DNA of 37,387 nucleotides from positions 1-37,387 of the forward strand of contig JALCBR010000046.1 in assembly GCA_028066245.1 (NCBI GenBank). Reading direction: 5' to 3'. The notes below the pieces were generated by a model. It had not been told where the DNA came from and made no database searches. It was given only the letters and a program-made list of their open reading frames with translations. Shown one piece after another: positions 26,845-35,680 of this stretch. Each line of letters starts with the position of its first letter. Position 1 is the stretch's first letter. The DNA is from Pirellulales bacterium. GTDB lineage: Bacteria > Planctomycetota > Planctomycetia > Pirellulales > S012-138. A program made the translations under genes and the position numbers.

Positions 26845-27996
26845 CTAAGCCGCACGGCGTTGCTGACCGCGTTCTTCGTAGACGGCCTCCATTTCGCCAA
26901 CGTTCCTTTCGAGCGTATGCTCAAGCGCGAGCGCACGCGCTAACTTGCTCATTTGGTCCCGGCGTTCTACGTCGTTCATATCGAGAACATGCCTGACGAT
27001 GGTCTCAACATCATTGGGGTGTTGCAGCACAAACCCTTCTTGCCCTGGGCAGATCAATTCCCCTGCGCCATTGTACCTGGTGGTGATTACCGGCAATCCA
27101 CATGCGAGAGCTTCCAGCACGACCAGGCTACATGGGTCGTACCAGGTTGGGTGAAGATAGATGTCGGCCGCGCCGTAGTAGGGTAGTGAATCTCTTACCG
27201 CACCAACGAACGTGACAGCGCCTTCCGCGCCTGCTGACGCGGCTAACTTCTGGTATCGGGCAGGCGTTTTCTTTCCTCCCACGATAACCAACTGGGCCGG
27301 CAAGCCCAGCTTTCGCAAACGACCGGTTGCGCGAATGGCAGCGGGTACGCCCTTGAGTTCGAAATTGTGCGCTACCAAGAGCAAGACCAACTTGTCATGC
27401 GCGGTAAGTCTGGCACGGATCTCATCTCGCTGCTGCACCGCCTGGTGTGGAGAAAATCGCTCGACGTCTACGCCGTTGTAGACCAAGCGAATGTCCGCGT
27501 GAGAAACTTCGTGTAGCCGTTGGAAGTCCTCTGCCACCATCTGAGAAAGCGCAATCCACACGCGGCCATCTCGGGCGTATTGCTGGCGATCCAACCGCTT
27601 GAATTCCCGGTGTCGGGGCGAGATGGCATCAAACACTTGCTTCCAGCCTGCCCGCCACGCAGGCAGCTTCAGTAGGTTCTGGCGTGTCGCGGCCGCCCGC
27701 GAACCGCCGTGTGGCTGGAAGACATCGCAATGGCAACCAACGCCCATATCGTGGATGACATCCAAGTGGAATGAAGCGAGGATGTCGTCAAAAGTTTTCG
27801 CCAGGGCGAGGCGTGAACGCGCCGCCGGCACGGCGTGCACAGTCACTCGCGAGCGGGCCGCGCGGTTGTCAAACTTTGCCGCCAGCACATGGACCTCGTG
27901 TCCGCGACGCGCCAGGTTCTCAGCGTATTGAGACGTCCAGGCTTCTGCACCGCCGCGGTGAGGATCGAACTCTGCGATGGTCAGTCCGATTCTCAT
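26845..27996 (-). CDS. Glycosyltransferase family 4 (WaaG-like)
   Basis: 383 residues with a GT-B fold. The N-terminal domain begins MRIGLTIAEFDPHRGGAEAW, with the acceptor-side GGAE loop, and contains DVIHDMGVGCHCDVFQPHGG. The C-terminal domain has the donor-site pattern KLVLLLVAHNFELKGV, VTFVGAVRD, the strand DIYLHPTWYDPCSLVVLEAL with the EX7E-type glutamates, and GLPVITTRYNGAGEL. It most resembles LPS-core glucosyltransferase I (WaaG/RfaG). It is the last gene of a three-gene operon with a heptosyltransferase and an LPS-kinase-like protein, and its ATG overlaps the previous stop by four bases. Its TAG stop lies directly beside the right terminus of repeat copy B. Confidence 0.9.
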   Translation of the reverse strand: MRIGLTIAEFDPHRGGAEAWTSQYAENLARRGHEVHVLAAKFDNRAARSRVTVHAVPAARSRLALAKTFDDILASFHLDVIHDMGVGCHCDVFQPHGGSRAAATRQNLLKLPAWRAGWKQVFDAISPRHREFKRLDRQQYARDGRVWIALSQMVAEDFQRLHEVSHADIRLVYNGVDVERFSPHQAVQQRDEIRARLTAHDKLVLLLVAHNFELKGVPAAIRATGRLRKLGLPAQLVIVGGKKTPARYQKLAASAGAEGAVTFVGAVRDSLPYYGAADIYLHPTWYDPCSLVVLEALACGLPVITTRYNGAGELICPGQEGFVLQHPNDVETIVRHVLDMNDVERRDQMSKLARALALEHTLERNVGEMEAVYEERGQQRRAA

Positions 27997-29777
27997 GCGG
28001 GAACTCCCAAGCTACGTTCCATCATTCGCTTCTTGGCCAGGACAAGCCGTATGAAACGCTTGTCACTTGGGCCGAGTTTCTTGACGCCAAGGTACCGCTT
28101 GATGAAGGCCATCTTTCGTCCACACGAGATGCGATCACGCGGCGCGGAGTAGGCAAGCTGCGCCAGGTCTTTGACCAACCAGCGAAGGCGAAAGTGGCGG
28201 CGATGCTCAACGCGTTGCAGGTCAATCAAGTTGACTTTGTAGCGGCCTTCCGAGACTTCGCGAATGAAGAAATGGCAACAATAGAGGTCGCGATGGTTGT
28301 ACCCAAGCCGGTGAAATTTGGCTGCCACGTCCGCCACTTCGCGGAGCAGGCTATCGAGCTTTGGGCTTCGCGCTGAGATGCTGTGTGGATTATGAGGCGG
28401 AAACTGTTCCTTCAAGAAATGATCGAGCTGCGTGAAGTTCTTGAGCTCCTCCGTTAGGACAAAGGACTCCAAGCGTCCGTCTCCGTGGAGCCGTTCACCG
28501 TAGGCAATCAATCGCATAGCTGCGATTCCACTGCGCAGCAGACGAGCTACATTCTGAGCTTCCACTCTCCCGGCGGTATCTCCAGGCCCGGCTCCAACTT
28601 TTGCACGCAACCAGGTGCGCATCGTCTTGATGTGGTGCTTTTTGAGATAGGCACCGCGAGGTTGGCTGTGCGCGCCGTGTAACTCCAACCGCCAGTTCTC
28701 GCGATCAGGAAGTGCCCGCAGCATTCTGCCCTGTGTCGTGGCCATCATCTTGTTGAAGCGGTCCAAGCCTTGCAGCTCCAAACGCTGGCGATAGTGTTTA
28801 TCGATCCACATCGCGCCCGTTTCAACAGATTCCAATGGCCGCACGGCCTGATGTTCAACCGTGTCACTTTCACGGATTTCCCAAACCTTGCGATAAGTCA
28901 ACAGCCGGTCTTCATGGCGTGCCACAGCGGCCAGTAGCTGCATGCCGTGATGCTCTAAACCCGCAGCTTCCAGATAGGTATCAAACAGCGCTTCGCGATC
29001 CCTTCGCGAAACCAACCGCCGCGACATGGTGGCCAACAACGCCGCCATGTCCATGGCACGTTTTTCAAGCGTCAAAACCTCTGAAAGCAAACTGCGTCGG
29101 AAACCCAGGAACGCGATCTGCCGACCGTCGCGTGCCGTGTTGTCACCGCCTAAGATGATCTCTCCCTCCAACGCCGACTCATCGGGCTCGTTGTGCTCAT
29201 CCGAATCTTTGTCCAGCACGAAGACATGACTGGCGAAGAGATGAGGCTGGTGGACGTCGCAGGCATGGACCCGGGCGAACTCCTGCCCCAGCCGCGAAAA
29301 AAAAGCACTCCGTACTGCAGAGTCTTCATCGCGCAGCTCGCCCGCTAAATAACTGCACAGCGGCTGTGAAGCCGGCAATGGCTCCAGCATCAAACATCCG
29401 CGTGGCACCGTCCCCAAATGTTGCAGGCACACCACTGGCTTGGGGCACCGCACTCCGCCGGCTGCGAGGCGACAGAGAACTTCAAACTCAACACGGGGAG
29501 GGGTCGAGAGCCCTCGGCCGCGCACGGCGTTGCGAAAGACGTGTTTCCACTGCACACGCCGTTCTCGCTTGATGTAGAAGTGATGACTTGCCTCGCCATC
29601 AGCAACTTCAATCCGGATCGTGTCACGTTTGCGGTGTCCGGGCCGCATCGCACCGTCATCTGTCCGGGCGAGCACAATCGAGAGATCGTCCAGCCGCTGA
29701 GCTGTGACCAGCGTGTGATAGTCAGGATGAACCCAGCGGTAGTCGAACATGATTCCGATGTCGTAGCTGTATTTCAA
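27993..29777 (-). CDS. Two-domain lipopolysaccharide kinase (WaaP/Kdo-kinase-like) with N-terminal pseudokinase
   Basis: 594 residues, about twice the length of single-domain WaaP or KdkA kinases. The C-terminal half (about 350-594) is a typical Kdo/WaaP kinase: GAYLKKHH supplies the ATP-site Lys, FHRLGYNHRDLYCCHFF carries the catalytic HRD at 495-497, and VNLIDLQRVEHRR carries the metal-binding Asp near 519. The N-terminal half repeats the fold (FYIKRERRVQWK with Lys70, EFEVLCRLAAGGVRCPKPV, LMLEPLP), but the catalytic loop is VHQPHLFASHVF (175-186) and the metal site is IAFLGFRRS (221-229); both Asp residues are gone. It probably phosphorylates LPS-core sugar at the inner membrane. It is flanked by four-base overlaps on both sides. 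Confidence 0.85.
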   Translation of the reverse strand: MKYSYDIGIMFDYRWVHPDYHTLVTAQRLDDLSIVLARTDDGAMRPGHRKRDTIRIEVADGEASHHFYIKRERRVQWKHVFRNAVRGRGLSTPPRVEFEVLCRLAAGGVRCPKPVVCLQHLGTVPRGCLMLEPLPASQPLCSYLAGELRDEDSAVRSAFFSRLGQEFARVHACDVHQPHLFASHVFVLDKDSDEHNEPDESALEGEIILGGDNTARDGRQIAFLGFRRSLLSEVLTLEKRAMDMAALLATMSRRLVSRRDREALFDTYLEAAGLEHHGMQLLAAVARHEDRLLTYRKVWEIRESDTVEHQAVRPLESVETGAMWIDKHYRQRLELQGLDRFNKMMATTQGRMLRALPDRENWRLELHGAHSQPRGAYLKKHHIKTMRTWLRAKVGAGPGDTAGRVEAQNVARLLRSGIAAMRLIAYGERLHGDGRLESFVLTEELKNFTQLDHFLKEQFPPHNPHSISARSPKLDSLLREVADVAAKFHRLGYNHRDLYCCHFFIREVSEGRYKVNLIDLQRVEHRRHFRLRWLVKDLAQLAYSAPRDRISCGRKMAFIKRYLGVKKLGPSDKRFIRLVLAKKRMMERSLGVPA

Positions 29778-30841
29778 GCAGCCTGCGGGTTGGGACGATC
29801 AGATGAACCTGCTTGTTGCATTGCAGTCGCGACCGCATGAAACACGGATTCGGGTCGCAAATCGACCATACAACGATGGTGCCCCAACGGACACATACGT
29901 TCGTGGCAGCCAAGGCAATCTAAGTCATCAAGCATGAGCTGTGTTTCAAGGACTGTCGGGTTGTCACCCCAAACAGGCGGCGTTGGGCCAAACAAAGAAA
30001 CAAGTGGCACACCAAACGCAGCCGCAAAATGGCGGGGACCGCTGTCAGTGGTCACCATTAGCCGTGCCCGACGGACGCATTCTTTAGAGAGTCCCAGCGA
30101 GAGCTGCTCATCGGCAAGGCTGACAACGCGAGGGTGTTGAGCCGTGGCGACAATTTCGCGCGCTGCATCCCGTTCGCTGGGACCGCAAATCGCCAACACG
30201 TCATGATCCAACGTCGCCGCGATCATGCGAGCCAGGACGCCAAAAGACTTAGGAGGCCACAACTTCGCGCCGCCAAATGCGCCACTTGAATTCACAACCA
30301 CAACGCGGCTCGTGAGGCCGAGTGATTTCCAAACAACGTCCGCATGCTGGCGATCTGCTTCCGTGGTGTGCAACTCCAGTTGTGGTGATTCCGGCGGACA
30401 TCCGGCCACTGTCGCCAGTCGCAAATAGGAGTCGACCATCGGCGTGCGAGCCAGTTTGCCGTTGGGATCGCGGGGAGGTTTGATCTTGTCCGTCAGCAAG
30501 AATCCACGACCGTAGCGCACGTAACCAATGCGCCGTTTAGCGCCGGAAAGACGGGCGAGCAGCCCGCTGCGAAAGGAATTCGGCAACAAGACAGCCGTAT
30601 CAGGCTTTTCCTTGCGGAGGTGCCGCAACATCGCGCGACTGCGCAGTGCCGGATCGTCTGATTTCGGATGGTAGAAGAGTTGTTCATCAAACCAATTGCT
30701 ACCAGCCAGGACATCAGCCACGTAGGGGCGCATGACGCCGATGATGCGAGCGTTCGCGAAATGACTGCGCAACGCCCTGAGAACAGGCGTGGTCATGACC
30801 ACGTCGCCAATCCAATTCGGCAGAAAGACGGCCAGATTCAT
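29774..30841 (-). CDS. waaF: ADP-heptose:LPS heptosyltransferase II-like (GT9)
   Basis: Transfers heptose to the inner core of lipopolysaccharide on the cytoplasmic face of the inner membrane. It has 355 residues from ATG 30841 (MNLAVFLPNWIGDVVMTTP), which matches family starts; the ATG at 30868 adds nine unlikely residues. The motifs LPNWIGDVVMTTPVLRAL, DTAVLLPNSFRSGLLARLSG, VVVNSSGAFGGAKLWPP (nucleotide-sugar loop with Lys) and LMVTTDSGPRHFAAAFGVPLVSLFGPT are all GT9/WaaF hallmarks. DCLGCHERMCPLGHHRCM near the end is the Cys-rich tail seen in WaaF proteins. It is the first gene of the LPS operon and its stop overlaps the ATG of the kinase by four bases. No clear promoter is seen in the 182 bases upstream. 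Confidence 0.9.
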   Translation of the reverse strand: MNLAVFLPNWIGDVVMTTPVLRALRSHFANARIIGVMRPYVADVLAGSNWFDEQLFYHPKSDDPALRSRAMLRHLRKEKPDTAVLLPNSFRSGLLARLSGAKRRIGYVRYGRGFLLTDKIKPPRDPNGKLARTPMVDSYLRLATVAGCPPESPQLELHTTEADRQHADVVWKSLGLTSRVVVVNSSGAFGGAKLWPPKSFGVLARMIAATLDHDVLAICGPSERDAAREIVATAQHPRVVSLADEQLSLGLSKECVRRARLMVTTDSGPRHFAAAFGVPLVSLFGPTPPVWGDNPTVLETQLMLDDLDCLGCHERMCPLGHHRCMVDLRPESVFHAVATAMQQAGSSDRPNPQAA

Positions 30842-31023
30842 CGCATCCGTGCGGCAATCTTGGGGCAAAGTTACGTCGCCCGAATATACGCCGGATAGGA
30901 TCGCAAATGAACGGCAGTTGGCGACGGGAGAGTAGCAAATCTACCGGCGAGGCCTCCCAACTCTGGTGAGGCGATCAAGAGTTACCAACGACTGCAATGA
31001 CAGCGTTGGTGGCAGTCTGTGGT

Positions 31024-32109
31024 TCAATGCGAAGCCTGACCAAACTCCGGATGGCGACGAACAGTCTCATAGATATGCCAGAGTGCCTGTAGGTTGGCTA
31101 CGGCTGCCATGTTGGGCTTGTGCGAAGTACTAGCGCACTGGCGGGTAAAGTCGGCCAGAAGTTGTGGTAGTGGGTCTGCTAAAGGAGTTGCCGACTGAGA
31201 AAAACTCGCTGTCGTCTGGTTGCGCTTGCCAGCGTCCGCGTTGAGGCTCCATGGCTCAAGAGACATGCGGTAGCCAGGCTCCCGGATGACACGTTCAACG
31301 CCAAACCCATCGATGGCGTACCGGGCAGGCCGCGGAGGAGCGGCCATGAAACGCAATTCCACGCTAACGTTCGTTACGCATGGTTGGGAATTCTCGGCTT
31401 TGTCACCGCAATAAACAAATGAGACTGTTGCCGCGTCCACATCACCGCGTGAATCTCGTCCTTTGGAGCTGACTTCGATATCACGAACATGAACCGAGCT
31501 GGGATCTGCATCACCATGAAGAGCACCAAGCATGCTTAGCACGTGTGGCATGGAGTTGGGGATCATGTCCGCACCCGTGGCTCCTGGACAGAGAAGCATG
31601 CGGAATTCTTGGGGCGGAACGCCCGCTTGATGTACGTTAGGATGAACCAGATCGAATGCTGGCAGCGTGTAAGGCCATTGCTCGTTGACGACCAGTGCAA
31701 GACCTTTGTCAGCAAATGCTTCCACAAGCGGTCGGACTGTGTCTGCAGGATTTGTTCGACCGTCGAAGACAAGCGGCTTTTCGCAAAGCACATGCACGCC
31801 CGCCTCAAGAGCCAGTTGGAGCTGCTCCAAGTGGACGGTGTCTGGCGAACAGATCGCGACGGCATCCAAAGCTTCCTCGGCAAACATTTCCTCCACGCTC
31901 GTGTAGCCTTGTGGAGCAATGCCGGCCATCTGGTGAAGGTTTTCTTGAGCGGCGGCAACAGAGGAATGGCTCGTCCCAGCGACTGCCGCCACATGTGCGC
32001 CCAGTTTACTGAGGTGAGCCGCGACAAATGGGCCAATGCCATGCCGGACGCGCCGAGCGCCAATCACGCCAACGGAAAGTTCGCCGCAGATTGCGTTATC
32101 AATTTCCAT
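31024..32109 (-). CDS. Gfo/Idh/MocA family oxidoreductase with unusual nucleotide loop
   Basis: 361 residues. The N-terminal Rossmann strand is LSVGVIGARRVRHGIGPFV; the usual GxGxxG is replaced by GARRVRHGIG, as in some planctomycete members with an Arg-rich loop. The next strand (HVAAVAGTS), AVAICSPDTVHLEQL and the signature VHVLCEKPLVF follow. The C-terminal domain lacks the common HxxD helix motif and instead shows PNSMPHVLSMLGALHG. The substrate is unknown. It is transcribed toward the LPS genes but separated from them by 182 bases, and is divergent from aspS. Confidence 0.82.
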   Translation of the reverse strand: MEIDNAICGELSVGVIGARRVRHGIGPFVAAHLSKLGAHVAAVAGTSHSSVAAAQENLHQMAGIAPQGYTSVEEMFAEEALDAVAICSPDTVHLEQLQLALEAGVHVLCEKPLVFDGRTNPADTVRPLVEAFADKGLALVVNEQWPYTLPAFDLVHPNVHQAGVPPQEFRMLLCPGATGADMIPNSMPHVLSMLGALHGDADPSSVHVRDIEVSSKGRDSRGDVDAATVSFVYCGDKAENSQPCVTNVSVELRFMAAPPRPARYAIDGFGVERVIREPGYRMSLEPWSLNADAGKRNQTTASFSQSATPLADPLPQLLADFTRQCASTSHKPNMAAVANLQALWHIYETVRRHPEFGQASH

Positions 32110-32421
32110 ATGGCCGATGAATGATCGAGGAAAGTTTCGCGGCCAGATTGGCGATGACGGTCAGGCTGGCACATGACATGCTTGCGGTCAAGCTGAGTTA
32201 ATAGCATCCGTAGGCGCCACGCCAAGCTGCGATCCGGGCTTAATCTCCTGGTAAAATCTGTGTTGTTCGCGAACCTATCCGTTCTGGCGACAACACTTTA
32301 GAATGTCGCCGCAACAAACGTGGTTCGTTGAGTCCGCTCAGTGGCTATCAGCCCGAAGGTCTTCGAAGAGCGATCGGCGAACCCGCGCAAACTGGCTTTT
32401 CAGACGAGAAGGAATAGACCG

Positions 32422-34200
32422 TTGTTACGGACTCACACCTGCGGCGAACTCCGCAAGGAACAACTCGGCCAGACGGTAACGCTCTCCGGGTGGGTGCATA
32501 CGCATCGCGATCAAGGGGGCTTAATCTTTTTCAATCTCCGCGACCGATATGGGATGACCCAGGTCGCGATTGGGCCGGAGCAAGGGGAAACGGTCGCGGA
32601 AGTGGCCCGTGACCTCCACCAGGAATATGTCGTTTCCGTGACGGGCGAGGTCGCGCCACGGCCTGAAGCGATGGTCAATCGCAAGATGGATACCGGTGAG
32701 ATCGAGTTGCGGCCAACGTCGATAACTCTATTAAACAAGAGTTTGCCGCCGCCGGTCATTCCCGCCGCCGTGGAACTCCCCAGTGAGGAAACGCGGCTCA
32801 AGTACCGGTACCTGGATTTGCGGCGTCCCGAAATGAAGGACACGTTGCTACGTCGCCACCGGATGGTCAAGGGAATGCGAGACTACTTTGACGAGCAAGA
32901 GTTTGTCGAAGTGGAAACTCCCATCCTTGGCCGCAGCACACCGGAGGGAGCACGAGACTATCTCGTGCCTAGTCGAATTGCGAACGGGTCTTTCTACGCG
33001 CTGCCGCAGTCACCACAAATCTACAAGCAGATTTTGATGATCGCCGGCTACGATCGGTACATCCAAGTCGCGCGGTGCTTTCGTGATGAGGATTTGCGCG
33101 CGGATCGGCAGCCTGAGTTCACTCAATTGGACATGGAAATGTCGTTTGTGGAAATGGACGACATTCTCGGTGTGGTGGATGGGCTGGTGGCACACATCGC
33201 TGGTTTGTTGCTGAACCTGGAGGTGCAACTCCCGTTACCACGAATGACCTATGACGAAGCCATGGAGCGGTTTGGCCATGATGCTCCCGACTTGCGGTAT
33301 GGTATGGAATTGGTTGACGTGACAGACCTGGCCGGCGAAAGCGGATTTCGCGTATTTGAGAACGCTGCCGGATCCGGGGGTCGCGTGCGTGGAATCAACG
33401 CCCCCGGCGCAGCGAAAGGCTACTCGCGAAAGCGCATTGACGAACTCACCGAATTTGTGCAAGGGAACTCCCCGGCCAAAGGTGTTGTTTGGTTCAAGGT
33501 CGAAGAAGGTGGGAAGTTGGCTTCCCCGACCGCAAAGAACTTTTCCGACCAAATTCTGGAACAGATCGGCCAGCGCCTCGATGCCAAGCCGGGAGACCTG
33601 CTGCTGTTCATTGCTGACGACTTTGATGTCACTTGCAAGGCGCTGCATCTGTTGAGAAAACGCTTCGGTGAAGAACTCAAGCTCTATGATCCTCAAACAA
33701 TGCATTTCTCGTGGGTTGTTGAGTTCCCGATGTTTGAATGGGATGCAGAAGAAGATCGTTGGGCGGCCAAGCACCACCCTTTCACTGCTCCGCGGCCTGA
33801 AGACATCGAAAAACTGGAATCTGACCCGGGGGCTTGCCGCGCCATCGCCTATGACCTGGTCATCAATGGCTCTGAAGCCGCAGGCGGAACGATCCGAATT
33901 CACGATGCCGGCGTGCAGCAACAGGTGTTCAAGTTACTGGGCATTCAGCCGGATCAAGCCCAAGAGCGTTTTGGGTTTCTGCTGGATGCGCTGAGCTATG
34001 GAGCCCCGCCGCACGGCGGAATCGCCCTCGGGATCGATCGGTGGGTCATGACCTTCGCAGGTCGTGACAGCATTCGTGACTGCATCGCATTCCCCAAGAC
34101 CCAAAAGGCGACAGACCTGATGACCGGGGCGCCGGGCGAAGTCGATGATCGGCAGTTAAGTGAACTCGGGATTGAACTCCACAAACGACCAGATGAATGA
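32422..34200 (+). CDS. aspS: Aspartyl-tRNA synthetase
   Basis: A class II synthetase charging tRNA-Asp. From TTG 32422 (LLRTHTCGEL) it is 592 residues, matching bacterial AspRS; AAGGAA sits eight bases upstream. A GTG at 32341 would add 27 residues unlike the family. The OB-fold anticodon domain includes VTLSGWVHTHRDQGGLIFFNLRDR. The catalytic core has PQSPQIYKQILMIAG, motif 2 FRDEDLRADRQPEFTQLD, the GAD insertion (about 285-395) and motif 3 GIALGIDRWVM, followed by IRDCIAFPKTQKATDLMTGAP. The insertion places it in the bacterial type. The divergent gene upstream is the Gfo/Idh protein; 199 bases separate it from the basic peptide. Confidence 0.96.
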   Translation: MLRTHTCGELRKEQLGQTVTLSGWVHTHRDQGGLIFFNLRDRYGMTQVAIGPEQGETVAEVARDLHQEYVVSVTGEVAPRPEAMVNRKMDTGEIELRPTSITLLNKSLPPPVIPAAVELPSEETRLKYRYLDLRRPEMKDTLLRRHRMVKGMRDYFDEQEFVEVETPILGRSTPEGARDYLVPSRIANGSFYALPQSPQIYKQILMIAGYDRYIQVARCFRDEDLRADRQPEFTQLDMEMSFVEMDDILGVVDGLVAHIAGLLLNLEVQLPLPRMTYDEAMERFGHDAPDLRYGMELVDVTDLAGESGFRVFENAAGSGGRVRGINAPGAAKGYSRKRIDELTEFVQGNSPAKGVVWFKVEEGGKLASPTAKNFSDQILEQIGQRLDAKPGDLLLFIADDFDVTCKALHLLRKRFGEELKLYDPQTMHFSWVVEFPMFEWDAEEDRWAAKHHPFTAPRPEDIEKLESDPGACRAIAYDLVINGSEAAGGTIRIHDAGVQQQVFKLLGIQPDQAQERFGFLLDALSYGAPPHGGIALGIDRWVMTFAGRDSIRDCIAFPKTQKATDLMTGAPGEVDDRQLSELGIELHKRPDE

Positions 34201-34399
34201 GCAATTTGGCTGGTAAAATCGCCCGAATTACGAGGGGAAGCGTGTCTCGTTGCAATGACAAACGCTGGAGTCCGGGTTTCCCAACTTGCGTCCAACGCGT
34301 AGAATACCAGTCCACCGAAGACTTTCGGCTGGCCAACAATCACACTCTCTCATAGCAACGCCAATCTTGATGCGTTGACGAGAAAAGGAAGCATCGCTG

Positions 34400-34498
34400 A
34401 TGTCCAAGCCTGGCCACAAAGTGAAGAAAGCCAATCACGGCAAACGTCCCGCCTCAAGCAAGGCCCGTAAGGAGAAGCGTCAACGGACCAAAACTTGA
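34400..34498 (+). CDS. 32-residue highly basic peptide
   Basis: ATG 34400 to TGA 34498 encodes 32 residues, starting MSKPGHKVKKANHGKRP and ending KRQRTKT, with 14 Lys or Arg, two His and one acidic residue. A strong AAAAGGAAG ribosome-binding site lies about nine bases upstream. Composition resembles a ribosome-associated or nucleic-acid-binding tail, and I recall short basic peptides of similar pattern in planctomycete proteomes, but no function is known. It sits between aspS and the FabZ-like gene on the same strand. It is below normal gene-finder cut-offs; the combination of ribosome-binding site, composition and spacing is the support. Confidence 0.68.
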   Translation: MSKPGHKVKKANHGKRPASSKARKEKRQRTKT

Positions 34499-34584
34499 TG
34501 TGAGCTCTGAATTGATGGTTCCTTCAAGTTTGGGTGTTAGTTGCCGCGCAAGTGATTTCGAGCGAGTCCAAGGAAGGCTGATCT

Positions 34585-35163
34585 ATGTCGACTTCGACTG
34601 AGAGCTCACCCGCTCAAACTCCATCGCGACGTGCGGGAAGACAGAACGTGGCTGGCAAGGATCTGATTTTCGACATCGCGAATATGACGCTGGATACGGT
34701 GATCGCCGGCCCAGACGAGATCCGTCGCTACAACCCTCAGCGCGACCAATTTGAGTACCTTTCCGGGATTCTCCACGAAGATACTGAGAAACATGCGTGC
34801 ATCGGTTTTCACGATGTCACGGAAAATGAATCCTGGGTCTCCGGGCACATGCCTGGAAAACCGATCATGCCTGGCGTTCTGATCTGCGAGGCCGCAGCGC
34901 AGCTCTCCAGCTATTTCTCGCAGAAGTTCAACCTGCTCGACTGCAAGATGGTTGGACTGGGCGGTATGACGGATGTCCATTTCCGAGGGCTTGTGCGACC
35001 GGGCGATCGCCTTGTCGTGGCCGTGCAGCGAATCAAGTGCAGCCCTCGGCGGATGATTGTCTGCCGTTGGCAAGCGTTTGTTCGAAACGAAATGGTAGCC
35101 AACGGAATCATCAAGGGCGTGCCGCTGCCTGAAGACATCCCGGCGCTCAAAGCCAAAGATTGA
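34585..35163 (+). CDS. FabZ-like 3-hydroxyacyl-ACP dehydratase (hot-dog fold)
   Basis: 192 residues. The hot-dog core shows SWVSGHMPGKPIMPGVLICE (residues 83-102): His88 and Glu102 align with the catalytic His/Glu pair of FabZ, and the GxPIMPGVL segment is diagnostic. The following helix AAAQLSSYFSQKF and VHFRGLVRPGDRLVVAVQ complete the fold. An N-terminal extension of about 45 residues is unusual compared with FabZ (about 150 residues). It probably dehydrates 3-hydroxyacyl-ACP in fatty-acid or lipid-A-type precursor synthesis, but a polyketide- or ladder-type role cannot be excluded. An AAGGAAGG-like site (AAGGAAGGCTG) precedes ATG 34585. It is 86 bases after the basic peptide. Confidence 0.86.
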   Translation: MSTSTESSPAQTPSRRAGRQNVAGKDLIFDIANMTLDTVIAGPDEIRRYNPQRDQFEYLSGILHEDTEKHACIGFHDVTENESWVSGHMPGKPIMPGVLICEAAAQLSSYFSQKFNLLDCKMVGLGGMTDVHFRGLVRPGDRLVVAVQRIKCSPRRMIVCRWQAFVRNEMVANGIIKGVPLPEDIPALKAKD

Positions 35164-35417
35164 GTCTACGAATTGCCGCAACACGAATTGCGGTGGCGCA
35201 GCGAAGTGGGTTGCTCAACTCCAATCAGGACCGCTGTTTTCAAGCTGTTGTTTGAGCACCACCGACAGTCTGGAACGGTCGGGCAATCGCGCAGCTGAAC
35301 TTGCCGAACTCGCCCACGTGGCTATGATGACGGTCACGTTTGATACCGTTGCACGGCTCAATCATCTGAGATCACCGGCGTTTGTTCGGATTCGTTTATT
35401 GTGTCGGAGCGATTCCC

Positions 35418-35500
35418 GGAGGGTATGCGAATTGGCTAGCGGCCTGACTCGAAATCAGGTGCCGGGTAACCGGTTGGGGGTTCGAGTCCCCTGCCCTCCG
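35418..35500 (+). tRNA. tRNA-Ser (anticodon CGA)
   Basis: Class II tRNA of 83 bases with a long variable arm. The acceptor GGAGGGT pairs with GCCCTCC (35493-35499), including one T-G wobble, and the discriminator G at 35500 is typical of serine tRNAs. The anticodon stem-loop CTGACTCGAAATCAG presents CGA, the variable arm is TGCCGGGTAACCGG, and the T arm is GGGGGTTCGAGTCCCC. CCA is not encoded. Confidence 0.95.
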
Positions 35501-35511
35501 CTTGATGAGAC

Positions 35512-35545
35512 GCCGCCGTCATAACTGACTGGCGGCTTTGTTTTT
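35512..35545 (+). terminator. Rho-independent terminator after tRNA-Ser
   Basis: GCCGCCGTCA (35512-35521) pairs with TGACTGGCGGC (35526-35536) with one bulged T and a four-base loop, followed by TTTGTTTTT. Confidence 0.82.
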
Positions 35546-35680
35546 GCGCGGGTGAATTTTTGACAACTCCACGTCAGATACTCGCCGCATCAGTTTCTCG
35601 CAATGGGTTGTCGAGCTGTTGACTGGTGTTCACGATCGATTCCAGGAATCCGCTCATGGGACACTATCGGAGCAGTTGAC

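Larger units (their letters stand above)
26422..26845 (+). repeat. Dispersed repeat, copy B (MITE-like)
   Basis: About 424 bp, inverted relative to copy A (2871-3323). The left 75 bp are nearly 90 percent identical to copy A, the inner inverted repeats match almost perfectly, the 170-bp centre is clearly related and the right flank is more diverged. The left end TAGAGCAC provides the stop of the secreted-protein frame. The right end GCGCTCTAA lies two bases from the stop of the glycosyltransferase. It fills the whole gap between these convergent genes. Short frames on both strands inside it are not convincing genes. Confidence 0.82.

Noticed and set aside
33235-33921. 228-codon minus-strand frame opposite aspS
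   Set aside because: Antisense to the conserved AspRS catalytic core; long antisense frames are common in this composition.
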